A program made the position numbers and the translations under genes. A stretch of DNA of 64,000 nucleotides from Takakia lepidozioides. Lineage: Eukaryota > Streptophyta > Takakiopsida > Takakiales > Takakiaceae. The notes beneath the pieces were generated by a model, which worked only from the letters and a program-made list of their open reading frames with translations, ran no database searches and was not told where the DNA came from. The stretch spans positions 742,001-806,000 of the forward strand of contig CM060731.1 of the NCBI GenBank assembly GCA_030704615.1. The letters are read 5' to 3'. This document shows positions 11,200-22,106 of the stretch, in pieces (position 1 is the stretch's first letter; every line of letters begins with the position of its first letter).

Positions 11200-12340
11200 C
11201 GACACTGTTTACTAAATATATATAAATATATGTATGTATGTGCAGGGAGTGTGGTAAGTATTTGAGGTGCTCCAAGTGCTCCAGGTGCTCTTCTTTTGTT
11301 TTCGAGTACACCACTATGTCGTCGATGTATACAATCACAAAGTTATCCAACCACTCTTGGAAAAGGTTGTTCATCAGCGTGCTAAAGGTCGTGGGCGCGT
11401 TGGTGAGCCCAAAAGGCATTACCAAGAACTCATATGAACCATACCTTGTCATGCACGCGGTCTTCTCCTCATCTCCTTCCGCCACTTGAATTTGATGATA
11501 GCCGGAGCGCAAATCGATCCGGCTGAAATATTTCGCTCCTGCCAACCGATCGAAAAGGTCGTCGATCCTTGGCAAATGGTACCGGTTTTTGATAGTCACC
11601 TTATTCAGAGCCCGACTAACTCTTTGTGGCTCAACTGATAGGGCGCCTTGGCAGGCGGCTCCGATCCCGGTATCACCTCAATCTTGTGGTCAACTCCTCT
11701 TCGCGGTGGCAGGCCGCTTGGTAAATCCTCCGGCATCACATCCTGGTATTTCTCCAAAATCCCCTTGATCCAATCTGGGCTCGGCTCCCTATCGCCTTCT
11801 CCCTTCACTTATCTTACGTAAAGCAAAAATTGGGGCTCGTGTGGCTCCTCCACGGCCTGCTCCTTTGCTGTCAGCAGGTTTATTCGCCCTCCCACTTGGT
11901 TGGGCGTTTCCGACACTTGTAAAACTTTGCCACCATTCCCACACGGCAGCGTGACTACTCTCTTGCGGCCATCTATGATCGCTCCTGATTTGCTCAAAAA
12001 GGTCATCCCCAAAATGAGATCCACTCCATCGATCTCGCAAATGGTGAAGTTTTCAAGTCCTTCCCAACTCCCCAGCTGAAGATGAACATCGAACGCCAAC
12101 CTCATATTGACATTTGGGATTGGCCCAAGTGTCAATCCAGGGGTCAAGGCAGATTTAGGCCCTGGAGTGGTTATCTTCACGGCAAGCGCGGGAGGCTCAT
12201 CTTTCTCGAGTTGAGCCTCACCGCGCCTAGCTACGGCGCCGTAGTGTGGATTCCCTATGGCTTGGGGTGCACTTGGCTTGACTTGTATTTGAGTGATGAG
12301 GTTATATATGCATGAGTTTATGCTTCAGCTTTGTGAGCTC
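11200..12340 (-). pseudogene. Ty3/gypsy protease-RT segment
   Basis: The - strand codes for the end of the aspartic protease domain (ICEIDGVDLILGMTFLSKSG, about 12040-11980), a linker with [20 protein letters not shown], and the first half of reverse transcriptase: [52 protein letters not shown] and the catalytic [13 protein letters not shown]. The RT frame is lost right after [10 protein letters not shown] (about 11250). One stop separates the protease frame from the RT linker at about 11809. Composition and order fit the gag-protease piece at 18.4-19.9 kb, so both could be parts of one element split by later insertions. That join is an inference. Confidence 0.85.
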
Positions 12341-13039
12341 GTGCTTGTATTCTTCTTCTTTATCACTCGAGAAAGATGAGCTCGTATCTGTGAGTGCTAG
12401 ATACGAGTTAGTTGTAGCACTTGTGGTTTTTGCTTGAGAATGAGAGAAACCAGGTTGTTATGCAAGGAGCACCGTGGAGCTCTTGGTTGTTAGAAACGGA
12501 GGCGATGTGGGTTACAAGGTGGTAGACCTTGGCATTCGAACTTCAGCTTCAGAGATGACAGCACCATAGGTAATTCCAGTGCACCTTGATGGTTTTAGAT
12601 TGTGTACATACATGAGCAAGCACGATTTGGAAGAGGACCAGTCAAGAGCAGGTTAGAGTGGCTTTGGTAGCAAAGTTGAGAACTGGACTTGAGAATGCGA
12701 GCTTTCATTGTGTGAAGGATTGCAAGACCAAGCGAAAGGTCTGATTTGGCTTGGGGCAAATCAGTGCACTTTGTGGAGTATGTTGAGATTGGCGAGCTTC
12801 AGCATTGAGAGGGCTCTTGTCATGGCAAGAGCAGGGCTGGAACAGGAGCTAAGAGGTGCGGCAATGCCATGGAATGTGCACCTAGGGTTTCAGAGCTTGG
12901 AAGAAGAGCTCTTGCACCACAAGAGGAGTGTCTTCTGGCTGGAAATGTAAGCCTTAGGGTTTCAGGAGCTTGGCAATGGCTGTGGAGTGCTTAGTCTTGT
13001 CTTAGAGAGCATCAGGGAGCCAAGGCGCCAAGATAGGGG

Positions 13040-13400
13040 GTTGATACCTCTTGTGTGAAGGGGTTGCATGTGTGGAGCATGTATTCAGCTCAATGAAGCT
13101 TCCATCTTCAAGCTTGGAGGGCAAGCAAGGAAGAGAGAAGGGCTGACTTCCCTTATGTGAGGGCAATGCATGTGTGGAGCATGCTTTCAGCCTGTTGAAG
13201 GCTTGTGCTTTCAGGTTTGGGAGTGCAAGAAATGAAGCAAAGGGGCTGATTCTCTTATGGTGAGAGTGGGGCATATGTGGAGCATGCCTTCAGCCCATTG
13301 AGGCTCTTGTTTTCAAGCTTTAGAGAGCTAGAATAGAAGGGCTAGGGCTGGTTCCCACTTGGGTGAAAGAAAAGCACTTCTAGGGCATATGTGAGGTGGG
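13040..13400. repeat. Degenerate tandem repeat, unit about 115-125 bp, ~3 copies
   Basis: The block GCATGTGTGGAGCATG, then TTCAGCC-like, then CTTTCA/TTTTCAAGC recurs at about 13067, 13168 and 13270, with a weaker fourth copy near 13385. The spacing is near 100-120 bp. Confidence 0.6.
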
Positions 13401-13796
13401 GTTTCAACCTCAAGCCTAGATAGAGCATGGCTCTTGAAGTGGTAGGTGTAGGGGGCTGGAATAGGCTCTAAGACAGATGCTATGGCCAAGGAAAACACTT
13501 GAATGAGTGCTCACAAGGGCTGGAAACCAGCAAGGCTTGGTTGTTTGCCATTGAGTTTAGTGGCGTGTTTGGGGAGTCTAAGTGAGAAAGAAGGCTTGGT
13601 TTGTGGCAACCATCTTCCTCATGGCTTAGGGCTACTATTGGTGGTGTGTGGGAGCCGAAAGAGCAAGAATACCTTGCTGATTTCTTCACAGCCGCCATAG
13701 CTCGGTGCAAAGAAGCCTAGAGTCCAAGAGACACAAACCCTAGCTTGGCGTGGCTAAACCCTTGGAGAAATGGCTAAACTGCCATGAGTGGCCATG

Positions 13797-14110
13797 GATG
13801 GGGCTGTGAGGGGCTGTGGCGGGTTGTGACATGCTGTGCCCTGTGGCCTGTGGGGCTGTGACGGGCTGTGAGGGGTTGTGACAGGCTGTGCCCTGTGGTC
13901 TGTGGGGCTGTGAGGGGCTGTGACCCCTGTGACCTGTGTAGGACTGTGACAGGCTGTGACAGGCTGTGACCTGTGGCTTTTGGGGCTGTGGCCTGTGTGG
14001 GGCTGTGACGGCTGTGACCAGTGATCTGTGTGGGCCTGTGCTGGTCTGTGGTGGCCCATGTTGACCTGTGGACGGCCTGTACTGACTCGTGGAGATACTG
14101 GTGGACTGCC
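13797..14110. repeat. GGGCTGTGA / CCTGTGG minisatellite
   Basis: About 300 bp is made almost wholly of units such as GGGCTGTGA, GGCTGTGACA and CCTGTGGCCTGTG. The two long antisense frames here (13740-14123 and 13754-14059) are products of the repeat, rich in His, Ser and Pro, and are not genes. Confidence 0.85.
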
Positions 14111-14781
14111 TAAGGACTGGCATGTGGTCTTGAAGGCCGAATTTTGAAGCTCGTGGAGGGCGGTTTGAGGAGTATCTTCATGATATTCCCATGGTCATGC
14201 AAGTGAGGGAAGAGATGAGAAAAAAATTGTTGGGATGAGGGCATGCTGGGGTTAGGCATTGCTTTAGCTTCTCTTCCTCGTAGTTTTCCACCCTCTCATT
14301 AGGCCAAGACCTTTCCGTAGGTGGAGGCAAAAGTCAGTCCGGGTTTGGGCTGGGGTGTCCTTGCAGAAGCAACACCATGGAGTTGTTTTTGGTGTGGGGA
14401 GTTGTCGTTCTGATTTCTTGTGTTTGGATCCATTCCATGCCTGCATGCTTGACTGTGCGCCATGTTAGTTTTGTGTGGGCGCTTGTTTTTATAGGTGATT
14501 GGTCCGGATTTGATCACCGGCCAGTCCTAGAGCATGCTGTCGATGGTGAGGGTGGGGTGATGACCAGTCAGACCATCATTGTTTCTCCTATGGTGAGGTT
14601 GGAGGTGATGACCAGCCAACCATAGGAGTGTTTGCGGTGGATGCAGGTGCAGATGTAGGCTATGTTAAGAACCTAGTATTCCAAACCATAAGCCGCAACA
14701 GGTTCTCTACCCGGTTACCTTGTGGAGAGGGGGTTATGGACATGTTCATGACCGGTTGAGTGACAGTTTGTCAACACGGAG

Positions 14782-15682
14782 GTGCCACCACTAGTTGTTG
14801 GGGACAGTGGTGGTTCGAGCACTAGCGATACTAGTGGGTACACGAGACGAGGTGTGCGGTTTAGGCCACCTTCACATCCAATGTCTTCTACGGAAGGTTC
14901 TGATTTGGATTGTAAATCAGGAGGACTTACACCGGAGGTGCAAGTTGTTTCTTTGCCATTGTTGTGGGACACAATGGAGGAGATGTATGGAGCTACCAAG
15001 GGGCCACGAAGGTACTCATGTGGAGGACCCCATGTCAAGAAGGATTGCCCAGAGGGAGGCAATGGTTTGGCACCGGCATAGCCTGCACAGTTGCAGTGTG
15101 GGCATTATGGTAAGTACGGGCATGGGAAAGCCCAGTGCTATGGTTTGCATCCTGAGTTGCGCCCAAGCCAGTTCCAAGGGAACAATGGTGGCCGGGGGTG
15201 AGGTGGAGCAGAGAGGACGAGGTGGCCAGGCACGAGGTGCAGGCCAAGGGCAAGCTCAACATGGCCAAGGACGCGGAGGTCAGGGTGTTGACCAAGGCAT
15301 GGCCAACCGGCTTCAGCAGCTAGAGCAGAGGCTCGCTGCCACGGCTACAGCTCAGGTGGTACCGGCTCCAAGGCCGGATGGTCCACCTCCTGCTCTTGAG
15401 GGAGGAGATATGGGAGGCATGGGATTCATGTACGGAGCAGCACTACTACTAGTGTAGGTGGAGTCTGCTGCAGCCGTGACCCAAGGAGCAGCACGAGTTC
15501 CTGAGCCACGAGGTACAGAGGTGGAGTTGGATCCACAGTGTGGGGAGGCAAGCCGTCAGGCTAGGCTTCCTCAGTCATTCACATTGGCGGAGATAATGTC
15601 GACGCCATCCTTGACTAGTTCTCGCCCAACTGTTACCGAGACGGAGGTTACTATGTCATTGGGAAGAGCTACACGGGCAGCA
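14782..15682 (+). pseudogene. Retrotransposon gag with two degenerate zinc knuckles
   Basis: The frame from 14782 carries a first degenerate knuckle, PRRYSCGGPHVKKDCP (first Cys lost), then an in-frame TAG at 15079-15081. A second degenerate knuckle follows, LQCGHYGKYGHGKAQC (one Cys replaced by Tyr). A frame change near 15190 leads to a Gly/Gln-rich stretch, GQARGAGQGQAQHGQG, and then MANRLQQLEQRLA. A further frame (15458 on) reads on to SLGRATRAAH, where a CACTA element begins at 15683. These are features of LTR-retrotransposon gag. The stop, shift and missing Cys residues show decay. Confidence 0.65.
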
Positions 15683-15695
15683 CACTACAGCAAAT

Positions 15696-15716
15696 GGGGG
15701 GGGGGGGGGGGGGGGG
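15696..15716. repeat. Poly-G tract (21 G)
   Basis: An uninterrupted run of 21 G sits immediately inside the CACTA terminus. Its exact length may be unreliable in any assembly. Confidence 0.9.
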
Positions 15717-16230
15717 TTTGCGACACCAGCCGCACCCTCACGCCCCGCGTGGCACCGAGCGTGCGATGCCAACCCCGCGGAGCGTGTTTGCGACGCCGGG
15801 CCGTCGCAGACAAACCCCGTGGGAGTAAAACCTGGCGCCGGGGCGAGGCGGCGACGCCTAGCCGTCGCATGGAGTGATGAAGGGAAAATGGCAGCCATTC
15901 CGTGCGACGCCTAAGAGTCACCCCCAGCGAAGGGCAGAAGGCAGCCCTTTCAGCCCTTTCCGCCGGAAAAAAAAAAACCATTTCTTGCCATTTCTTTCAT
16001 GTAGCCTTTTCTTGCGACGCCCGGCCGTCACATGGTGGCATGAAGGGCAAAAGGCCCCTGCGACGGCCGCGCGTCGCAAACTGCCCGGCTGCCCTATTCT
16101 TTCAAAACAAAAAAACATGTCATAGTTTGCGACGGCTGGCCATCGCTGTTTGCGACCCCCGGCCTGATAAATCCAAGAAAACGCGTCGCAGTTGGTGATG
16201 CGTGGTGGTCACAGGAGGCGACGGCAGGAC
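15717..16230. repeat. CACTA subterminal palindromic repeats
   Basis: About eight imperfect copies of TTTGCGACG-N(4-8)-CGTCGCA are present, for example at 15717, 15787, 15850, 15901, 16013, 16055, 16128 and 16149. Arrays of this kind near CACTA ends are known binding sites for the element's DNA-binding protein. That role is inferred here from position and pattern. Confidence 0.75.
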
Positions 16231-16567
16231 TTTCTAGGTTTAGGTTTAGGGCCTTTGGGGGTTCTTAGTTTTTTTTTTTTTTCATATGGTACTGGGGTAG
16301 GGTGTTTGTTTTTCTTTATGGTTTAGCTTGTTGTTGTGGATCTTCTTGTAGATTGTGACATTCATTTTGATAATTCTCTTGATACCACATTTGTATGTGT
16401 TGCTCCAACATATTCATTGCCTCTGCCTTCTTTCTTGAAAGACTACCAGCCACAGCCATATTTGATGAATCATAGAAATAAAGTACAATATGCATGTACA
16501 TGTACAATCAATCGAAGGGATAGGTCGAGTTCGGTGCGAGAATTGTTATGTAGCTTTGATTTTGTGT

Positions 16568-18330
16568 CTAATCAACTTGAACATCATCATCCGGAGCCTC
16601 TTCATCCTCATCAAACTGCAAGTCTTCTTGGTCATCGGAGTCATCGTCATAAATGGCCCGGCCCTCAAAATGCACCTCTGAATCATCCTCCACCTCGTTG
16701 TCAATGGCCGTGTCTTCGTCTTCTTCTCCAACATCCGTATCTTCTAGAGCTTCATCATATAGGGTCCATGATGCATTGTCCGGGGCGTCATCGTCCTCTT
16801 CTACCCCCTCTACCCAACCTCCATCATCAGCATCATTATGACCAGTCTCTCCGTCCACCGCAATTGCCTCACTCTATGGAGATCTGAGACCATGATAGAT
16901 ACGTCTTCCTCTTGGCTGAGCATGCACAACCACCTTCCAATTCCCCCCTCTTGTTTTGTCATCGGAGAAGAAAATTTGCTCCATGTCTGAAGGCCGTGAA
17001 AAATGCTCATCGGAGGGACGATGAGTAGGGTTGAGCCTATCTGCATTGACGCGCATGAAACCACAATCATCTTGCACTAGTGTTGCGGAGGGCCCCACAA
17101 GATGTGGCTGGAACCACCTTCCCTTGAAGAGGCCGGTACCTTGTACACTGAAGTTGGAGTATGCTCTCAAGCTCTCCAATGTACTCAAGTTTGCTCATAG
17201 CAGGTCGTGTATCTCCCTTGCCCCACACGGAGTCTTGCCAATATATGGCACACAAGCCAAATCAAAGGTTGTTTTGCGCTTCATGTCAAGAGCATGAATG
17301 CGGAAATGACGACCGTGAACCCAAACTGCCATGTATGAGGTCGCGAATTGAGAGGGGCCCCTTGCAATGTCTTGCACCAAATCTGAAACCACATCTCCTT
17401 GAGCAACGGCGTCATAAACTGAAGTCCGAAGCCACTGTTGGAATGAACTTAGAGGCTGCAATTCCATGGGCAAATTTTGTGAAGGAATATTCCGGCGGCC
17501 CGCTCCTCGTCGTGGGCGTCTAGTAACCGGCCTTGGATGGTTCCGCCTCCATGCAAGCGTCTCCTCCTCTCGTTGCTGAACAAGATTATTGTATCTTGCC
17601 TCCCACTCATGTATGGATGGGGTGTTCTTCAGTATGAAGTCATGCGCTTGCTCAATCACCAAGGTCGGCAATTTTACCCTCTTCGATTTTTTGGATAAAA
17701 CGATGTCCTTGGTTCATGCATCCTCATCTTCCTTCCACATCCGAGGGGATTCGTCATCCACCCTTGCCATGTACTCCGTGCAATAGAACATAGCTTATTG
17801 TAACGTATACCCCCTCTGCCATGCTACCCTCCGGGCGCGCCATTTGTCTTACAAATCCTTTCAAAGTCTTCATATAACGCTCAAGGAAGTACATCCACCG
17901 AGAATGAACGGGGCCGACAATCAAAGCCTCTTCCACTAAGTGCACTACCAAGTGCACTTGGATGTCAAAGAAGGAGGGATGAAGGTGCATCTCCAACATA
18001 CACATTACCTCCGCCGCCTCCTTCTTCATGCGTGGAAAATCTGCTTCTTCCAACTCTTTGGAACAAATCCATCGGAACAAGCCTCCCAATCTATAGATTG
18101 TCTCACGAACCTCGGGAGTCAATGTCCCACATACTGCAATGGGCAAGATGTCTTGCAATAGATTGTAGTAGTCATGAGACTTCAAACCATGGACCCCGTC
18201 TTCTTCGCTGAACTTCGTAACTCCCTTCTTTGCCGGTGTGCCATGAAGAACCCGAAAAAGGGACGAGCAGACATTCTTCTCAATATGCATGGGATCTAGA
18301 AGATGGCGAATCTTCAGGTCCTACATATAT
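16568..18330 (-). pseudogene. CACTA transposase, C-terminal half (DUF4218 + DUF4216)
   Basis: On the - strand an acceptor TATATGTAG (about 18322) precedes DLKIRHLLDPMHIEKNVCSS. The DUF4218 signature follows: HGLKSHDYYNLLQDILPIAV, HPSFFDIQVHLVVHLVEEAL, GPVHSRWMYFLERYMKTLKG and RPEGSMAEG (18290-17790). Further down are DUF4216-type motifs: ARGPSQFATSY (about 17350), YIGELESIL (17180), PSATLVQDDCGFMRVNADR and WKVVVHAQPRGRRIY (17090-16890). An acidic tail rich in Asp/Glu ends at 16568. Frame changes occur near 17750 and 17190. The Tnp2 catalytic domain that should precede DLKIRHLL is absent. Confidence 0.85.
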
Positions 18331-18429
18331 CCCCACCCACAAAGACTTACACAAAAAAATTTATGTGAAAGTGACAATGCAACGCATACCAAATGTGCAA
18401 TATCACATGCATGCATAGGGATATTGACG

Positions 18430-19870
18430 GTGTTTTTGTGGAATATGTACCGCCCAATATGGCAACTCGTAGAGATTGAAAGTCGTTTCATGTCGGGCAC
18501 GTCCACTTCACCGCCCAGCTTTCGTGCCGTTGCCGGTGTTATGAAGGAGTGCGACGCTCCTGTGTCCACCAACAACGAGACGTTAGTTCCGGAAATTATC
18601 CCACTTACGAATATTAACTGACTCCCTTTACGCAAGGGGCCAGTCTCCTGATATAACTCACAAGAGTAGTTGCCTACTTTGCAAGTCTTGACAACCACTG
18701 CTTCCACCAAGCGGCTGATGGAATCTTCGGACAGCTCCGTGGTTGCCCGAGTCATGTTCAATTGTCGGGGTTTCACGCATTTCTTGACCATGTGCCCGGG
18801 CTCCCCGCAATTAAAGCACACTCCATCGAAGGTCGCCTTCTGTCCGCCATAAGCCGCCGCACCTGATTTTCCTTTCGGAGTACTGGATGCCGCCTTGACG
18901 TGTGAATGCCCTCCCTTCGATTTTCATGTGCCATTGTCACCGCGTGGCTTATCCCACTTCTTTTCCGGTCGGCATGAGTCACCCTCCCACCGAGTCTTCT
19001 TGTGGTTCAGCTCCGTATGGCTTTGTTTTTCACCTCTAGGGACATCTGAGAAACATTCAGCCTTTTCAATTGCCTCGTTCAAAGTCTTAGGTGGCTTCTC
19101 CTCCAACTTCCGCCTGGCCCATGGGGCCAGTCCCGCCAAAAAGTTGAAGACCATTTCTAGTTCCGCCATATCCGCGACTTCGAGCAACAGCATAGCCTGA
19201 ACATATCCCCGAATGTCATCCGTTTGCTTCAAATTCTTCATCTTGTCCCGGGCGAGCCAGGACGTGTTGCGTGGAACAAACTGTCTTTTCATAAGTTCCT
19301 TGAACCCACTCCAATTCAAGGTTTCCGGGTTTGGACCTTGGTCGTGAAGGCGTTTCTACCACCATTGTTGAGCATAGCCCCTCAAATAGGTGGGAGCCAC
19401 TTCCACCCGATCCTCGTCACTCAACTTGGCCGCCGGGAAGTACTGCTCTAGCTCCAAGAGCCAGGTGTTGAGTGCCTTCCGATTTCGGACGCCCTTGAAG
19501 GTGCCGGGTTCATTAGGCTTCACCTTAAACTTCGCCTGAGTGGAAATGTCAAGAGCCGCCTTCAACACGTCTTTCAATGTCCCGCCAAACTGCGCCAACA
19601 ACCCTTCCCAAAAGGCTGCTGGCATGGGAGACATCTGTTGGTCTGGCGGAGCCTCCGGGAGGTCCTCGGGCTCCGACTCCTCAGATTCCTCCCGTTCTTG
19701 TGCGGCCTCGCTTTCAAAAGCATGAATCGCCTCCTCAAATTGCCGCTTCGGTGACACGTCGCCCCCATCGGACTCACCAGGATCATCATCTTTCGGGCCG
19801 TTCCACTTTCGCTTTGGATTGCCTGACCTCATGATGAGGCCGATCTCAAGGACGACCGCGTACTGAACTC
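18430..19870 (-). CDS. Ty3/gypsy gag-protease (partial)
   Basis: Read on the - strand from the primer binding site: a charged N-terminus (MRSGNPKRKWNGPKDDDPGE), then capsid-like gag (FKVKPNEPGTFKGVRNRKAL, NTWLLELEQYF, RGYAQQWW, FKELMKRQFVPRNT, NLKQTDDIRGYVQAMLLL, FLAGLAPWARRKLEE), a CCHC knuckle (CFNCGEPGHMVKKC, about 18780) and the protease active site LLVDTGASHSFITPATARKL (about 18560). One frame change lies at about 19320-19360, between the capsid halves. The frame runs into unrelated sequence at about 18430-18470, next to the CACTA remnant. The structural gene order and PBS/LTR behind it make this the 5' part of a fairly young element. Confidence 0.88.
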
Positions 19871-19873
19871 TAA

Positions 19874-19885
19874 GCTCTGATACCA
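19874..19885 (-). other. Primer binding site, initiator Met-tRNA type
   Basis: On the - strand TGGTATCAGAGC lies 2 bases inside the LTR. This is the standard plant LTR-retrotransposon PBS complementary to initiator methionine tRNA. Confidence 0.93.
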
Positions 19886-19887
19886 AG

Positions 19888-20587
19888 TGTCCCGCACCTC
19901 ACTTCGGTAAGCTCCCCTTCAAGTCATAGTTACTCACTTTGATGCGCGCGCCTAACTTCCAAACTGGCCGCCGGGCCAACTCGGAGCTTCGGCTGCTCAC
20001 CGGGACATAACGGTCCCCCTTTGCTCCTCCACGAGATCCTCTCTCAATTTGGGCCAAGTGGAAATTCCTTTTGGTCGATGGTAATCCGGAACAGCTCCCC
20101 ACACCTTGGTCGTTTTTCGGCTTGCACGCTTACTCACTAGTTTGTGGTCACCAACGGGCTTGCACCGTTCTTGGGGATACTACTCCCTATATATACTTCT
20201 GTGACTGTCCGTGGGGGTTTCACAAACAACCCTACCATTATATGGCAAACCACCACGAAAACCCTCGACTCCCGGTGATGAGTCGCGGTGAGTCTTGGCC
20301 CACCCACCACGGCCCCATTGGGCTGTGGTGAGTCCCAAGACTCCCCACGACTCCCACCACAAGGTTTCCGCCCCATGGTGAGTCCTATGCCACCCCCACT
20401 AAGACCCACTAAGCTACCACCACCCCTCGTGGAACCACCCCCCACCGCAACCCGGTGTGCGGGGCTTCAGTGCCTTGGGCACTCAAGGGTGCTTCGGCCC
20501 CCGTACCTATTGTTGCCACTGCCCCCACCACAGGGGCAGCCCCTCTTGTGTCCCGCCCCCCTGCCCTCAAGGCAAAGGGCCGCGACA
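19888..20587 (-). repeat. 5' LTR of the gypsy element (700 bp)
   Basis: In element sense it starts TGTCGCGGCCC and ends GGTGCGGGACA, the usual TG...CA. It directly abuts the PBS. A TATA-like GTATATATAGGG lies on the - strand at about 20186-20197, placing a likely transcription start near 20160. No second copy of this LTR is visible in the window, so the 3' end of the element is lost or outside. Confidence 0.85.
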
Positions 20588-21195
20588 TACGAATCCTTCT
20601 TTTTCTGAGCAAGTCCATTTCGAGAGCAAGGGCAACAGCTGCTCGGAATCAATATTGTAGTTGCAAAAAATGGGTTGGCATATGGCTTCTTCCAAATTAG
20701 CTGATATGCTTTGCGTGAGGGAGGGTCTAAGCAGGTTCCACGCATTCCAGATAGAAATCCATGGCCGAGACCCTGTTGGAGCTGAATTGCCTTTGCCCTG
20801 CACTATCCACCTTCAAGAAGGTTTCCAATTTTAGGAATAGCGAGGAGTGGCTTGATTTTTCTTAACATATTTAAGAATGGGTGGATCTCAAGTTTAATTT
20901 TAATTGTTGTTCCATTTGTGAACAAGCCATATATGTCTTGAAGGAATATGTCCCAAAATAAAATCGCCATTAGGATTTAGTTGTTTTCCCAACCAAAAAT
21001 AATTTTATTTCTAATTTACCTCATTTTTCTAATATATGTGATCAAGACCCGGCCAAAATCCGTGAACCTGCTATTATTTTCCAACAACTACCTTGATTTG
21101 GACCAACCCCATGTTCAAATACCCGGACCCAAATCCGGAGTGGGTTCTGAAAGAAACCCGAACCCAGACCCGACGGGTTTCTTAAAAGGCACTTA
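20588..21195. other. Possible LINE-like relic; otherwise no gene
   Basis: The - strand frame at about 20600-20800 has WISIWNAWNLLRPSLTQSIS, then EEAICQPIFCNYNI. This weakly recalls the region after the reverse transcriptase in plant LINEs. The match is too weak to be firm. 20810-21195 is AT-rich with nothing recognised. Confidence 0.3.
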
Positions 21196-21628
21196 TAGGG
21201 TAGCCTGTGCCGTTGGCCCAAGTGTCCAATGTTATCTAAGTCATCTAAGTCTAATCATTTTTAACAGAACCTACGACCTGATTTGAACCGGAGTCCTTTT
21301 CCTTGATATCTCTCCTGTGGAGGTTCCAATTATCTCAGGATCAGATCAACCAAATCGTAGGCCAATTCAGGCTACCAGATGCCTCTCCAAAACATCCATG
21401 CCGGCTCCACCTAGGAAAGCCCACTTTGCTATTTTTTGTGAATTTCTAGAGACCAAAACTACTTGAAATTCAATATCTCCCACACCGCCGGTCCAAAAAT
21501 CATGAAACCAAGTCAGTGCACCCCTCCTCATCGAGGGGTTTCCTAAGGTACCAAGCACTCTGGGTGGGGCCCCGCAGTTTGGGACATCTCAACTCTACAA
21601 ACAAAACAAAACAAAACAAAACATCTCC
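21196..21628 (+). repeat. Directly repeated ~0.4-kb unit, copy 1, with (AAAAC)n tail
   Basis: It begins near GGGTAGCCTGTGCCGTTGG and ends in ACAAAACAAAACAAAACAAA. Shared with copy 2 are CCTACGACC-GATTTGAACCGG, TTGATATCTCTCC, GGTCCAAAAAT-ATGA-ACCAAG, CACCCCTCCTCATCGAGG and GGGGCCCCGC. The repetitive A-rich tail suggests a retroposon in + orientation. Its opposite strand carries GGTTCAAATC, a B-box-like sequence. Confidence 0.8.
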
Positions 21629-21753
21629 ATTCATATATTGACTTAGCATGTGCCGTTGGCCCAAGTGTCCCAAGTGTCCAGTGTCATCTAAGTCCAAGTG
21701 CAATCCCCTATGTATCAAAGTGCGTTTCCTATGCCAAGGCCCAAATGCAACCT

Positions 21754-22106
21754 CTAGGGTAGCCTTTGCCGTTGGCCCAAGTGTCCAATGTCATCTAAGT
21801 AAGTTTTTTTCCACACAGCCTACGACCAGATTTGAACCGGAGACCTTCCCTTGATATCTCTCCCGGCTGCAACCATTGTCCCAGGAATGGTCACTTTGCC
21901 ATTTTTGCTATGAATTTCCAGCGACCAAAAGTACTTGGAATTCCACATCTCCCTCACCGCTGGTCCAAAAATTATGAGACCAAGCCCGTGCACCCCTCCT
22001 CATCGAGGGCTTTCCAACGGCACCAAGCACCCGCGCTGGGGCCCCGCGGTTTGGGAGATCTCAACAACGCTACAAAACAAAACAAAACAAAACCAACATC
22101 TCGCAC
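21754..22106 (+). repeat. Directly repeated ~0.4-kb unit, copy 2, with (AAAAC)n tail
   Basis: Same landmarks as copy 1 in the same order and orientation, also ending in (AAAAC)n. A third partial start (GTGCCGTTGGCCCAAGTGTC) lies at about 21651, between the two copies. Confidence 0.8.

Larger units (their letters stand above)
12341..14780. other. Non-coding, repeat-rich; possible untranslated leader of a retroelement
   Basis: No recognisable protein. It contains a degenerate ~120-bp tandem repeat (13040-13400) and a GGGCTGTG-type minisatellite (13797-14110). The following + strand gag-like frame suggests this stretch is LTR or leader of that element, but no TG...CA pair or primer binding site was found. 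Confidence 0.4.
15683..18430 (-). mobile_element. CACTA (En/Spm-type) DNA transposon, right end not found
   Basis: The left terminus is CACTACAGCAAAT at 15683, set inside the gag frame above and preceded by GCA, a possible 3-bp target duplication. Next come a 21-bp G run (15696-15716), an array of GCGACG...CGTCGC palindromic subterminal repeats (15717-16230), and a - strand transposase gene. The matching TTTGCTGTAGTG terminus is not present to the right. Gypsy protease sequence resumes at about 18430, so the 5' part of the element, including the catalytic Tnp2 exon, is missing. Confidence 0.8.

Noticed and set aside
13040-14110. CRISPR-like array
   Set aside because: Units are degenerate, without conserved repeats and unique spacers, in a plant nuclear context.
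13740-14123. His/Pro/Ser-rich 127-codon frame
   Set aside because: Product of the GGGCTGTGA repeat read in reverse.
16336-16887. 183-codon + strand frame
   Set aside because: Antisense to the acidic tail of the CACTA transposase. Shadow of a biased-composition region.
20137-20445. Gly-rich frames in the LTR
   Set aside because: They fall inside the 700-bp LTR and reflect its GC-rich composition.
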